The notes: generated from the letters alone by a model not told the origin. Positions 1 through 7,768 are shown, numbered from the stretch's first letter. The stretch is DNA of 64,000 nucleotides from an uncultured Aquimarina sp. (GCA_947497175.1 CANMFM010000004.1:620001-684000); one strand, 5' to 3'. Translations and numbers: made by a program.

Positions 1-1
1 A

Positions 2-223
2 AAAGCATCATTAAGTGCCTATCCAAATCCTGCAACATCATATTTGAATGTTTCTGTTAGTAACTCTGAAGCTGTGATATACGAGCTATTTAACTTAAGG
101 GGGCAAATAATGGATCGCGGTACGTTTACCAAAACTAAAACTATAGATGTTAACGGGTTACCTGCCGGACATTATATATTAAGTGTTGGTGATAAAATGA
201 AACATATTATTGTTAAGAAATAA
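2..223 (+). CDS. C-terminal end of a secreted protein with a type IX secretion (Por) sorting domain (5' part outside window)
   Basis: The reading frame is open from the first base and encodes about 73 residues ending in VKK-stop. It contains the YPNPATSYLNV start of the type A T9SS C-terminal sorting domain, then ELFNLRGQ, a GLPAGHYIL turn and a basic C-terminus, which is the usual layout of TIGR04183 domains. Such domains direct cargo through the outer membrane in gliding Bacteroidota and are cleaved on export. The catalytic or binding part of the protein lies upstream, so its function cannot be told. A strong terminator follows 22 bases later. Confidence 0.85.
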   Translation, partial: KASLSAYPNPATSYLNVSVSNSEAVIYELFNLRGQIMDRGTFTKTKTIDVNGLPAGHYILSVGDKMKHIIVKK

Positions 224-245
224 ACCCATAAATAACCAAATTCTA

Positions 246-278
246 AAAACCCTGAAACATCAAGTTTCAGGGTTTTTT
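246..278 (+). terminator. Intrinsic terminator of the T9SS cargo gene
   Basis: A 13-bp perfect stem (246-258 with 264-276) with a 5-base loop ends in a run of T. It sits just after the stop at 223. Confidence 0.85.
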
Positions 279-423
279 GTTTATCCACCACATCTAAAGT
301 TGCTCTATTTCCCATTTTAAACGTACGCTTACTGTATATGTACTCATGCGCCCCTATTTTTTTTCGTATTTCCAGATCCGCCCTTTACTTTCGTCTTTAT
401 AAAATCAATTTAAAATCGAACAT

Positions 424-1122
424 ATGACATTTTTAAAAACAGTACTCCTGGGTTACATTGTATTTCTTTCTAGTCTTGCGCTACATGCACAGTCTAACAT
501 CAAATCGTATTCCTTTAAAAAAGGAGAAATTCTGGATATTCTCTTGCTTACTACAAAACCCGAAGGAAATGCCTTATTCAAAAAATATAGAGAAACTGCC
601 ATTCCTATAGGCGTAAGAAGAAGTTATCAACCTCTTCCTGGATTTAAAATAACAGAAACGACACAAGGAAACATACAACCAACAAGTTTTTTACTCGGAA
701 AATGGAACGACCTACAAAATCGAGAGGCGTTTATTGCCGAAATCGAAACCTTTGTTCCAGATTTTCATAAACAACGTAGAGATATTTGGTCTATTTTTAA
801 TCTGGTCTATTATGAAATACCTAATGATATTTCGTTCAAAATAAATAAAGACAATTATATCGTGGCCACTGCCTATTGGAAAAAGAACTCGGAATCCTTT
901 AAAAAATTTAAAAAAGAATGGCTGCAGAAAGCCAAAGCCAATGGCGGAAAAAACGTATTAGAACTTACCAATGGAAAATCTCCGGTTGGATATTATTACA
1001 ACCCAGATTATTTGGTGATTACTCAATGGGAGAACAAAGCATCTTTTGAAGCTTTTTATAAAGAAAATCTTTCAATGAATCATCAAGGAGTACAACATGT
1101 TAATCAGTTTGTGATTAACTAA
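424..1122 (+). CDS. Secreted protein of unknown function, possible ferredoxin-like (monooxygenase-type) fold
   Basis: This encodes 232 residues starting with a clear signal peptide (about residues 1-22, ending LALHAQ), so it should be exported. I do not recognise a named family. The C-terminal part (about 135-232) has the spacing of an antibiotic-biosynthesis-monooxygenase-like alpha/beta half-barrel: a strand (YIVATAYWKK), helices rich in Phe and Lys, a second strand (YLVITQWENK) and a helix ASFEAFYKEN. This fold guess is weak. A TACTTTCG box at 386-393, close to the Bacteroidota -7 consensus, lies 30 bases upstream of the ATG. The gene appears monocistronic, with a long inverted repeat downstream. 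Confidence 0.8.
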   Translation: MTFLKTVLLGYIVFLSSLALHAQSNIKSYSFKKGEILDILLLTTKPEGNALFKKYRETAIPIGVRRSYQPLPGFKITETTQGNIQPTSFLLGKWNDLQNREAFIAEIETFVPDFHKQRRDIWSIFNLVYYEIPNDISFKINKDNYIVATAYWKKNSESFKKFKKEWLQKAKANGGKNVLELTNGKSPVGYYYNPDYLVITQWENKASFEAFYKENLSMNHQGVQHVNQFVIN

Positions 1123-1167
1123 TGTAAGGCACTAGTTATACTTCTTTGATATCAAAATCATGATCAT

Positions 1168-1244
1168 TTCTTCTTAGGGAAAAGACCAATGATAGGCTTT
1201 TTCATATAGAAACACCCATCTTGTAACTTTTTCCCTAAGAAGAA
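1168..1244. repeat. Long inverted repeat (16-bp perfect arms, 45-base spacer)
   Basis: TTCTTCTTAGGGAAAA at 1168-1183 is the exact reverse complement of 1229-1244. A 12-bp palindrome, TAACTTAAGTTA, follows at 1246-1257. The element lies between the secreted unknown and the AraC gene. It could be a transcription terminator, a MITE-like remnant or a regulatory hairpin; the spacer is long for a terminator. Confidence 0.6.
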
Positions 1245-1300
1245 CTAACTTAAGTTAACTATTTTAGAGCCATATAAACCGCTTACTTAAAAAAATTTGT

Positions 1301-2410
1301 ATGCAATCTTTTTTGAATCAACTTGTCTACTTCGGTTATTTTCAAAGTATATTTTTATTGTGCATTTACCTCTTTTCGGCAAAAAACAGAAAAAACATCA
1401 ATGGATATGTTGCTTTTTTTGTAGTTGTTTTAGCGATTGGTTTATCTGGACGTGTTTTATATATATCAGGCCTATTTGATCAGGAATATAGATTAGTTAC
1501 TTTTTCAGAGTTTGCCACGCTATTATTTGGCCCCACTGTATATCTCTTTACTAGATCTTCGTTGCTAAATCAATATTTTTCGTACAAGGATATTCTTCAT
1601 TATGTGCCAGCGATTTTTTATAATATTGCGGTTACCCTTCTCATTATATTACCTTCAGATGAGGTATTGAAAACTCGAATAGAAAGTGGAGAACAATATC
1701 GAATTATCCTACTGCTGGTAGGTGTGGGGTTACTTTTTAATATTACATATTATATTCTAGGTTTTCATATTTTTTTAAAGTTCAAAAAAGAGATACAGAA
1801 TGAAGTTAGCTATTCTCTAAAGACGCAATTTTTTCTAAATTTTCTAATTGCTATAGGAATTTGTCTTTTCTGTTGGTTCGCCATGTATCTTTTAAGCATT
1901 CTAGGATATCAGGTACTTAATAGAGCAACATGGCAGGTTATATGGTTAAGCATTGCTTGTATCATCCTTTTTATAGCTTTTTATGGTATGAAAGAACCTC
2001 AACTGTTTAAAATTACACCCTTGATCATGTCAAAAAAGTATACTCAATCGAAGTTGTCTGCAACAGATCTCGATCGATTAAAATTACAGTTAGAAGCCTT
2101 GATGCAAGAAAAGAAACCCTATCTAAATAACAAATTACTCAAAGCCGAACTTGCCAAAATGCTTGGTGTTAGTAATCCCGAAATGGCTCGCCTGCTTAAC
2201 GAAAATATCGGTATGAACTTCTTTGAATATGTAAATTACTATAGGATTAAGGAATTTGTAACGCTTGCAACATCAGAAAAAGCAAAAAATCTTACTTTTT
2301 TTGGATTAGCTCAAGAAGCAGGGTTTAATTCTAAAACAACATTTAATAAATCATTTAAAAAACTGATGGGTACTTCGCCATCAGAATATTTTAACAATCA
2401 ATCATCTTAA
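1301..2410 (+). CDS. AraC-family transcriptional regulator with N-terminal membrane sensor
   Basis: This encodes 369 residues. The first ~225 are hydrophobic and contain about seven membrane spans; the C-terminal ~100 form an AraC/XylS double helix-turn-helix (first helix pair around KLLKAELAKMLGVSNPEMARLL, second around FFGLAQEAGFNSKTTFNKSF, then the MGTSPSEYF end). This membrane-AraC architecture is common in Flavobacteriaceae, and a second copy lies at 42177-43190. It probably senses a signal at the inner membrane and regulates nearby genes; the DUF2911 gene starts 5 bases after its stop, so the two are probably cotranscribed. The ligand is unknown. Confidence 0.88.
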   Translation: MQSFLNQLVYFGYFQSIFLLCIYLFSAKNRKNINGYVAFFVVVLAIGLSGRVLYISGLFDQEYRLVTFSEFATLLFGPTVYLFTRSSLLNQYFSYKDILHYVPAIFYNIAVTLLIILPSDEVLKTRIESGEQYRIILLLVGVGLLFNITYYILGFHIFLKFKKEIQNEVSYSLKTQFFLNFLIAIGICLFCWFAMYLLSILGYQVLNRATWQVIWLSIACIILFIAFYGMKEPQLFKITPLIMSKKYTQSKLSATDLDRLKLQLEALMQEKKPYLNNKLLKAELAKMLGVSNPEMARLLNENIGMNFFEYVNYYRIKEFVTLATSEKAKNLTFFGLAQEAGFNSKTTFNKSFKKLMGTSPSEYFNNQSS

Positions 2411-2415
2411 ATATC

Positions 2416-3261
2416 ATGTATAAAAATTTATATACCACGTACATACTTGCTATATTATTTTCGGCATCCTCTTTTGCACAATTAAAAACCCCTGCGGCTA
2501 GCCCATCTGCCAAAGTGATACAAACTGTTGGTCTTACCGACATCGAAATTCATTATTCTCGTCCGGGCACCCGAGACCGCACTATCTTTGGACCCGATGG
2601 TGTCGTGCGCTACGGTAATTTTTGGAGAACAGGAGCCAATGCTGCTACAAAGATCATTTTTAGTGATGATGTAACAATTTTTGACAAAGAGCTTAAAGCT
2701 GGCACCTATGCGTTACTAACGAAACCAGAAGCTTCGATCTGGACTTTCAATTTTTATTCTTACGAGTCTGGTAACTGGACAAGCTATGTAAAAAAAGAGC
2801 CTGTAATAAGCGTTCGCACCCATAAAACAACAGTTTCTGATTCTATCGAAACCTTTACGATAAGTCTAGATAATATCACTATGGAAACTGCCGATCTGGT
2901 ATTTTCGTGGGAGAACACTAAGGTAACACTCCCCGTAAAAGTAGAAGTACATAAAAAAACCATGGCAGGTATAGAAAAAATGTTAGCCGGCCCCTCCTCT
3001 TTTGATTATTTTAGAGCTGCTTTATATTTGCATGAACGCGGTCAAGACCTGAATACTGCCTTGCAGTATATTCAGAAAGCGACTAAGGGAGAAAATCCCA
3101 GATTTTTTCAGGTACATCGTGAGGCCCTAATTCTTGCTGATCTTGGCAGAAAAGCTGAAGCAATTGCTGTAGCCAAAAAATCGTTGGAATTATCTAAAAA
3201 AGCTGGCAATGATGATTTTATTCGTTTAAACGAAAAATCAATTAAGGAGTGGTCTAAGTAA
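2416..3261 (+). CDS. DUF2911 domain-containing secreted protein with C-terminal helical repeat
   Basis: This encodes 281 residues with a signal peptide (about 1-21, ending SSFAQ). Residues ~22-165 match the DUF2911 pattern: SPSAKVIQTVG, YSRPGTRDRTIFG, YGNFWRTGANAATKI, and LKAGTYALLTKP. The region from ~180 reads like two TPR-type helix pairs (AALYLHERGQDLNTALQYIQKA and LADLGRKAEAIAVAKKSLEL). DUF2911 proteins are periplasmic or outer-surface proteins of unknown function in Bacteroidota. It follows the AraC regulator with a 5-base gap, so the two are likely one transcript. Confidence 0.88.
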   Translation: MYKNLYTTYILAILFSASSFAQLKTPAASPSAKVIQTVGLTDIEIHYSRPGTRDRTIFGPDGVVRYGNFWRTGANAATKIIFSDDVTIFDKELKAGTYALLTKPEASIWTFNFYSYESGNWTSYVKKEPVISVRTHKTTVSDSIETFTISLDNITMETADLVFSWENTKVTLPVKVEVHKKTMAGIEKMLAGPSSFDYFRAALYLHERGQDLNTALQYIQKATKGENPRFFQVHREALILADLGRKAEAIAVAKKSLELSKKAGNDDFIRLNEKSIKEWSK

Positions 3262-3305
3262 AGTTGTTATTAAATCAGTACATTTAAGTCTAAAACTCAT
3301 CTGTA

Positions 3306-3638
3306 ATGAAACTTAAATACGTATTCTTACTTCTGGCAATTTTAGGCATGTGCTATACCTGGTATTTTAATATTCAATTTTATTTAACTGCCGAAGACAG
3401 CTCGATTTTAAATTACATTGCGCAAACCAAAACTACATTTCCGGCAAGATCCTTTAGTGCAGACTTATTGATTGTGGTTATAACCTTTTTTGTGTGGTAT
3501 ATCCCAGAAGCCATTAAATTAAGGATAAAACACTGGTGGGTAATAATTCCTTTAACTTTTTTGGTTGCAATTGCATTTACGTTTCCATTCTTTTTATATC
3601 TAAGACAATCTAAGCTAGAAAAACTAAATGCTGTTTAA
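3306..3638 (+). CDS. DUF2834 family small membrane protein
   Basis: This encodes 110 residues with three membrane spans (about 3-22, 52-70 and 78-100). The N-terminal KYVFLLLAILGMCYTWYFNI and the pattern of short loops match DUF2834 proteins, which are inner-membrane proteins of unknown role. It follows the DUF2911 gene by 44 bases in the same direction and may be the third gene of that transcript. Confidence 0.8.
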   Translation: MKLKYVFLLLAILGMCYTWYFNIQFYLTAEDSSILNYIAQTKTTFPARSFSADLLIVVITFFVWYIPEAIKLRIKHWWVIIPLTFLVAIAFTFPFFLYLRQSKLEKLNAV

Positions 3639-3844
3639 ATTTAAGTTGTGATGCGTTTCTAGGTTTTCTAAATCATCACATAAACGACCCTTTTGCAACT
3701 GAAAAATTCTTAAAAAAACGTTAACAAAAAACTCAGTTTATCAAAAAAAAGTTCTATATTCGCGATATTAAAAGTGCTTCACAACCCAATCATCACATAC
3801 TTTTTATTCATTTAGGCTTTACTTCATAAATTAAATCGTTCACA

Positions 3845-4034
3845 GGTATTAACAATATTTGATAGTGCGGAAGCGTTTTCCAATCTATTGCTTGCTTGTA
3901 ATTATATCGAAGAGAATTGCTCGAATATAGGGATCCTTTTAAAAGGAATTATGGTTCGAGTGTGTTGGGGGACACAAACCGGGTATATAATTACTATAAA
4001 ATTCCCTCTTCAGTATGAAGGGGGAAATTTTTTT
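3845..4034 (+). ncRNA. Structured non-coding RNA candidate, 6S-like architecture
   Basis: No credible ORF lies between 3639 and 4102, but strong secondary structure does. A closing stem pairs 3898-3907 (GTAATTATAT) with 3985-3994. An inner stem pairs 3920-3925 (CTCGAA) with 3955-3960 and is capped by the palindrome TCCTTTTAAAAGGA (3934-3947). A side hairpin (3961-3965 with 3972-3976) sits on the 3' strand of the resulting bubble. An upstream hairpin (GATAG...CTATT, enclosing GGAA/TTCC) covers about 3861-3890. A terminator (3998-4034) ends the unit, and a TATATTCG -7-like box lies at 3755-3762. Closing stem, bubble with a 3' hairpin and apical stem is the layout of 6S RNA; the assignment to 6S is inference. 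Confidence 0.5.
3998..4034 (+). terminator. Terminator of the structured RNA
   Basis: An A-rich/CCCTCTT arm pairs with AAGGGGGAAATTT over a 7-base loop, followed by a run of T. Confidence 0.75.
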
Positions 4035-4102
4035 GAAGATATATAAAGTCAATTTCCTTTTACTACGCTCTCCGTATTTTGAGAACATTTTTGGGGAGTA
4101 AT

Positions 4103-4456
4103 TTACACCGAAATCACCTCATCATCTCTTAATAATTCTTCTTGTCGCAAACGAAGTAAAATCTGTGCTACTGCAACAGTATCTTTTTCACAATAGATGA
4201 TGATACGATCAATATCATTTTCTTTGTAGTATACATCTCTCACCATACTACCATCAATATCATCTTTGGGAGATGGGATTCCTAAAATGCTAGTCAGTAA
4301 TTTCAACGAGGTGTAATGTTTATAATCCCCAAATTTCCATAAATCCAGGGTATCTAAATGCGGGATTTCCCAGGGTTTTTTACCAAAAAGATTCAATTTA
4401 TAAGGTAATGCAATATTATGAATGATCATTCTACGAGCGATATAAGGAAAATCAAA
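4103..4456 (-). pseudogene. 3'-5' exonuclease (PolB-like, RNase H fold), C-terminal half, cut off by the inserted element
   Basis: On the minus strand the frame runs from TTT at 4456 through FDFPYIARRMIIHN, then KKPWEIPHLDTLDLWKFGD and an EKDTVAVAQILLRL end. This is the C-terminal half of a DnaQ-like/PolB-type exonuclease common in Flavobacteriaceae. The N-terminal half lies at 14477-14838. Removing 4457-14478 joins ...AHNGKE to FDFPY... in frame and gives about 237 codons. An internal ATG at 4429 could still allow a 108-residue fragment to be made, but it would lack the DxE active-site motif and should be inactive. Confidence 0.88.
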
Positions 4457-4482
4457 AAATTTATTTATTTATATATTGCATA
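4430..4482. other. attL: left junction of the element
   Basis: Host sequence ends at 4456. The crossover dinucleotide is AA at 4455-4456. The element-side arm carries TATATTGCATA at 4472-4482, 15 bases from the core, the exact inverse of the arm at the right end. Confidence 0.8.
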
Positions 4483-4504
4483 TAAAAATCTAAAAATCAA
4501 AACA

Positions 4505-5119
4505 TTGAAAGCAAAATACATAAGAGTATCGACCACAGAACAAAACACAGAAAGACAAAGAAGTGATGCAAATGAACGACTGAAGCTATATGAAGATAAG
4601 GTTTCTGGATTAATTCCATTTGCTAAAAGACCAGCAGGAAAAAGGCTTATCAAAGATGTAAAGCAAGGTAAAATAAATCACATAACCATCCATTCGGTAG
4701 ATAGGCTGGGTAGAGATGTTGTAGCTATGCAAAAGCAGCTAAACTGGTTCATTGATCAAGAAGTCCAAATTTATGCAGAGAATATCCAAATGAATTTAAT
4801 AAATGAAGATGGATCAATGAACTCAATTGCAAAGATGATAATCGATCTATTGGGTTCAGTAGCAAGTTTAGAAATGGAAGCTATAAAAGAAAGACAAAAA
4901 CAAGGAATAAAAATTGCTCAAGCTAAAGGCGTATATACAGGAAGAAAGCCAGGAGCCGTAATGAGTAATAAAAACTATCTAAAAAGGCATAGAGATGTAG
5001 TAAGTCTTTTAAAAGATGGATTTAGTATAAATAAAGCTGCAAAATTAACAGGCAAAGCATTTGTAACGGTAAGAAAGGTTAAAAATAGAATAGAGTTTAA
5101 CGCCTCTATGAGTTCATAA
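4505..5119 (+). CDS. Small serine recombinase / resolvase
   Basis: This encodes 204 residues from a TTG at 4505. The N-terminal resolvase domain shows YIRVSTTEQN with the catalytic Ser9, the VDRLGRD motif and IDLLGSVASLEMEAIKERQKQG; the C-terminus has a Hin/resolvase-type helix-turn-helix (INKAAKLTGKAFVTVRKVKNR). The size fits resolvase/invertase proteins. It is the first gene of the element, just inside attL. A longer frame opens at ATG 4418, but that ATG is in the interrupted host gene, so the TTG inside the element is the more credible start. Its likely role is resolving dimers of a circular form, or helping excision. It is not an obvious transposase. Confidence 0.88.
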   Translation: MKAKYIRVSTTEQNTERQRSDANERLKLYEDKVSGLIPFAKRPAGKRLIKDVKQGKINHITIHSVDRLGRDVVAMQKQLNWFIDQEVQIYAENIQMNLINEDGSMNSIAKMIIDLLGSVASLEMEAIKERQKQGIKIAQAKGVYTGRKPGAVMSNKNYLKRHRDVVSLLKDGFSINKAAKLTGKAFVTVRKVKNRIEFNASMSS

Positions 5120-5421
5120 AGCTAGCTTATATTACTTCTAAGGAGTTTATTCTTATAGTCTAACAATCTTATTTTTCATAATAAATAAGCTCTTAAAACT
5201 AGCTAAACAATTAGCTCATAAACTATCTCGATTCTAAAAAGAAAAAATGTACTTAACCCCTTCTGTGTAATAACTATATGATAACAAATAGCTATTTAAG
5301 ACTTTTTCTTATAAAACCCTGTTAATTAATATTTTATATAAAAAAACAAAACTTTTTGTGAAGTAAAATTAGGATGAGGCAATAAATTATCGTCAATAAA
5401 TTACCACTTTTGATCATCTAA
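5120..5421. other. Intergenic region of the element, AT-rich, with a small hairpin and a short direct repeat
   Basis: No gene is visible. AGCTAA...TTAGCT (5201-5216) forms a 6-bp hairpin. CAATAAATTA occurs twice (5380-5389 and 5394-5403), 14 bases apart, just upstream of the palm-protein gene, and could be an operator. The stretch beside the resolvase could also contain its resolution site, but I cannot identify one. Confidence 0.4.
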
Positions 5422-5466
5422 TTGAATAATTATCAATCCGCTTCAATAATAAAAACCAAGAATGTT

Positions 5467-6873
5467 ATGCAAAAGAGGGAAATGAGGAAAGTAAATAACT
5501 TGAAAGTTAAGATTAATGAAGATATGCTAACTGCATTAAATAATATTTTTAGTGATAAGGAAAATATAAAACATAAAGATAAGACTGTTAAAAAGGATGG
5601 TTTAGTATACTTAATGTACGTGTTTGAGTATCTCAATTCTTATGACAAGGATAATGACAAAAATAATGAAGTAACCCTAAGTTCGAAAAAACTAAATAAA
5701 ATCTTCCACTCAAGGTATAATAATTACATCACTTTTTTAATTGATAATGGTTTTATAATTAAAGTCAGAAACTACAGTACAGATAATAAAACAAGTAATG
5801 TTTATAAATTATCAAAACAATTTTTAAATAGGGGAAAGTTATTTGTTGATTATGAAATTACAGATCTAGTATTACTAAAAAAAATTAATTATAAGGGTAA
5901 ACGTGTAACCCAAGAAGTGTATGAAAAAAATAAAATCTGTTTAAAGAAAAGACGTCATCTGGTATGTAGCTTTAATAATCTATTAACTATGGATTGTGAT
6001 GGTGCAGTAACAGAAATTAAACACTTTGATACAAAAAAATATAGAGCAAATTATATTTTGATCAATGAGTATAGAAATCAGATTTGGAAGTATTCAATTA
6101 AAGAAAAAACAGATAATAGACTGCATACTCCAATTACAAGGACCAATAAAATATTATTGAAATATATTAGATATGATAATCAGATATTATCTGAAGTTGA
6201 TATCAAAACTTCTCAACCATTATTTCTTTATTCTATTTTGAATACTCTGTATAATGAGAATTCAAAAACTGAAATTTATAAATACATCCATAAATTAGTT
6301 GATAAAAAATTAATAGAAAAATTACTAGAGATCGATATAGATCTTAATGAATTGAATCAATTTGGGGAAGAAATAGTTCAAAGAGATTTATATATTTTCT
6401 TAGCTTCTAATATTGACATACCTCAACAAGATGAAAAGTATGTTATGAAAAAATATATTAAAAAAGCAGGGAAAAGGATTACTAAGGAACATGATACTAA
6501 AAGGAATGCTATAAAAGATGTTGTTATGGAAGCTCTTTATGGTAGAAGTGGGAGTTCTAATGCGAAAGTTATCGCAATCAAAAACTTATTCCCATCCATT
6601 TTTAAAGTAATAGACACTATAAAAAGATATGAGGACAATGAAAATGATAACTTCTTTCCAAAATTGCTTCAAAATATAGAAGCATATGTTCTTTTAGATC
6701 TGGTAGCTAAAAAAATTTCAGAAGATCATCCTGGACTACCTCTTTTCAGTAAACATGATTCATTAATCACTGTAAAAAACCATATTAACATTGTAAAAAA
6801 TCTGGTTGAAAAATATATGGAAGAATTCATAGGGATAAAAGATATAAAAGTTGAAGTAAACAACTGGCAATAA
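5467..6873 (+). CDS. Putative replication protein with family-A polymerase / T7 RNA polymerase-like palm motifs
   Basis: This encodes 468 residues from ATG 5467; a TTG at 5422 would add 15. No name is recognised, but three ordered motifs resemble the palm of the Pol I/T7 RNAP superfamily. Motif A-like: EVDIKTSQPLF, with Asp at 6199-6201. Motif B-like: KRNAIKDVVMEALYG, with Lys at 6514-6516 and Tyr-Gly at 6538-6543. Motif C-like: KHDSLITV, with His-Asp at 6754-6759, as in the HDS of T7 RNA polymerase. The N-terminal ~130 residues read like a winged helix (YNNYITFLIDNGFIIKVRNY). Proteins with the RLHTPIT...DIKTSQP block occur on Bacteroidota plasmids and elements and are usually left unannotated. 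Iteron-like repeats follow directly, which fits a replicase/initiator role. The function is inference. Confidence 0.7.
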   Translation: MQKREMRKVNNLKVKINEDMLTALNNIFSDKENIKHKDKTVKKDGLVYLMYVFEYLNSYDKDNDKNNEVTLSSKKLNKIFHSRYNNYITFLIDNGFIIKVRNYSTDNKTSNVYKLSKQFLNRGKLFVDYEITDLVLLKKINYKGKRVTQEVYEKNKICLKKRRHLVCSFNNLLTMDCDGAVTEIKHFDTKKYRANYILINEYRNQIWKYSIKEKTDNRLHTPITRTNKILLKYIRYDNQILSEVDIKTSQPLFLYSILNTLYNENSKTEIYKYIHKLVDKKLIEKLLEIDIDLNELNQFGEEIVQRDLYIFLASNIDIPQQDEKYVMKKYIKKAGKRITKEHDTKRNAIKDVVMEALYGRSGSSNAKVIAIKNLFPSIFKVIDTIKRYEDNENDNFFPKLLQNIEAYVLLDLVAKKISEDHPGLPLFSKHDSLITVKNHINIVKNLVEKYMEEFIGIKDIKVEVNNWQ

Positions 6874-7184
6874 CATAACATATATAATAAGGTTAGTAAA
6901 TAGAACAAAGTAATTGACCACACACATATAGTTTTTACTACTATAATGTGCTACCATTTTAAATATACTTACTTCCCAGTAGTAACATGATGGACTTTAA
7001 AATGTAGAAGTTTAAAACTATAAACATTTAGGGTCACTAAAAGTTTAGAACAAAAAACACAGTAAAACAAGGCTTTTGGTTAGCCTAGACTAATGAGAAG
7101 AATATTAAAGTTTAGGGTATACTCTATATCAATATGATTCGTTTTCTATATGTCTAATTAGTGACTCCTGAAAATTTCGAGAAA
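6874..7184. other. Non-coding AT-rich region upstream of the iteron-like repeats
   Basis: No gene is visible. GTCACTAA (7033-7040) is repeated in inverse as TTAGTGAC (7158-7165). Several TTTAG-containing words recur. The tract leads into the GTTCACAAA array and may be part of a replication origin. Confidence 0.4.
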
Positions 7185-7325
7185 GTTCACAAATCGTTCA
7201 CAAAATGATCAAGCAAGTATATAGTGAAAAATCGAAGTTTAGCACCCGCCCTAAGGGATTTATAGATGTTTATATATATCCATATATACTTATATATGTT
7301 CACAAAAAGTTCACAAAACGTTCAG
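7185..7325 (+). repeat. Iteron-like GTTCAC(AAA) repeats with 11-bp spacing
   Basis: GTTCAC starts at 7185, 7196, 7298 and 7309, and a degenerate copy GTTCAG starts at 7320. Within each cluster the spacing is exactly 11 bp, one helical turn, so the sites face the same side. The two clusters flank a very AT-rich stretch with repeated TATATA. The last copy abuts the -33 box of the promoter at 7326-7351. The layout suits initiator binding at an origin, or a repressor operator. Confidence 0.7.
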
Positions 7326-7351
7326 TTGAAACATAATTTTGTATATATTTG
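7326..7351 (+). promoter_or_regulatory. Bacteroidota-type promoter (TTG ... TATATTTG)
   Basis: TTG at 7326-7328 and TATATTTG at 7344-7351 match the TTG/TAnnTTTG consensus, with a slightly short spacer. It directs transcription rightwards into the hairpin-rich region. The iteron-like repeats sit immediately upstream and could regulate it. Confidence 0.6.
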
Positions 7352-7357
7352 TTTCAT

Positions 7358-7735
7358 AGAAATAAAAACCGCCCATTAGTGTTTGTAATGGACGGGAGAA
7401 AGATTGAATGGTGCTTCGGTTCACCTCTTTTTATTAGTAATTACGTAGATTATTTTTACTTCTTTTTACAGAAGCAGAAAGGTTTACTTAATGTAACACG
7501 CTTTTTAGATCTCCAATGGATGAAGCTCGAAAAGCAGATTTTGTTACAATCGCATTTGTTTTTCATGCGCCTTGTTTTAAAATTAAACTATTGAAAGAAA
7601 GGTTCTGATGAACCAATCAATCTCAAAAGAGTCTTTGCATTGCAAAGAACGTTATTACTCGAACTAAGTCACGACCAAGATTGTTAGTTCGATAAGGATC
7701 AAAATTCAAGGCTACACATATTTTTGTGCTAGCCT
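7358..7735 (+). ncRNA. Hairpin-rich transcript of unknown function (candidate structured RNA)
   Basis: Between a promoter (7326-7351) and a terminator ending at 7735 lies a chain of hairpins: 7369-7395 (CCG plus CCATTA with TAATGG plus CGG, one mismatch), 7410-7425 (GGTG/CACC, followed by a T-rich run), 7601-7614 (GGTTC/GAACC), 7633-7647 (CTTTGC/GCAAAG) and 7659-7692 (TCGAACTAA with TTAGTTCGA). An 68-residue frame from ATG 7388 overlaps it but has no recognisable domain, and a 30-codon frame lies at the 3' side; neither convinces. The pattern fits a regulatory or origin-linked RNA. I recognise no Rfam family. Confidence 0.5.
7702..7735 (+). terminator. Intrinsic terminator of the hairpin-rich transcript
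   Basis: AAGGCTA-CACA pairs with TGTG-C-TAGCCTT, with one unpaired C, and is followed by T6. Confidence 0.85.
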
Positions 7736-7768
7736 TTTTTATTCACTACAATAATAGTTAAAATACGG

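Noticed and set aside
4103..4429. Independent small gene at the left junction
   Set aside because: It is the in-frame C-terminal half of the exonuclease; the upstream codons to 4456 restore the frame.
4418..4504. Upstream ATG extension of the resolvase
   Set aside because: It lies in the interrupted host gene, outside the element, and the added residues resemble no resolvase; TTG 4505 is preferred.
7185..7325. CRISPR array
   Set aside because: The repeats are about 9 bp with no unique spacers of the right length and no cas genes.
7349..7594. 81-residue frame over the hairpin-rich region
   Set aside because: No domain, its first start overlaps the -7 box, and stems cross it; kept only as an alternative to the RNA call.
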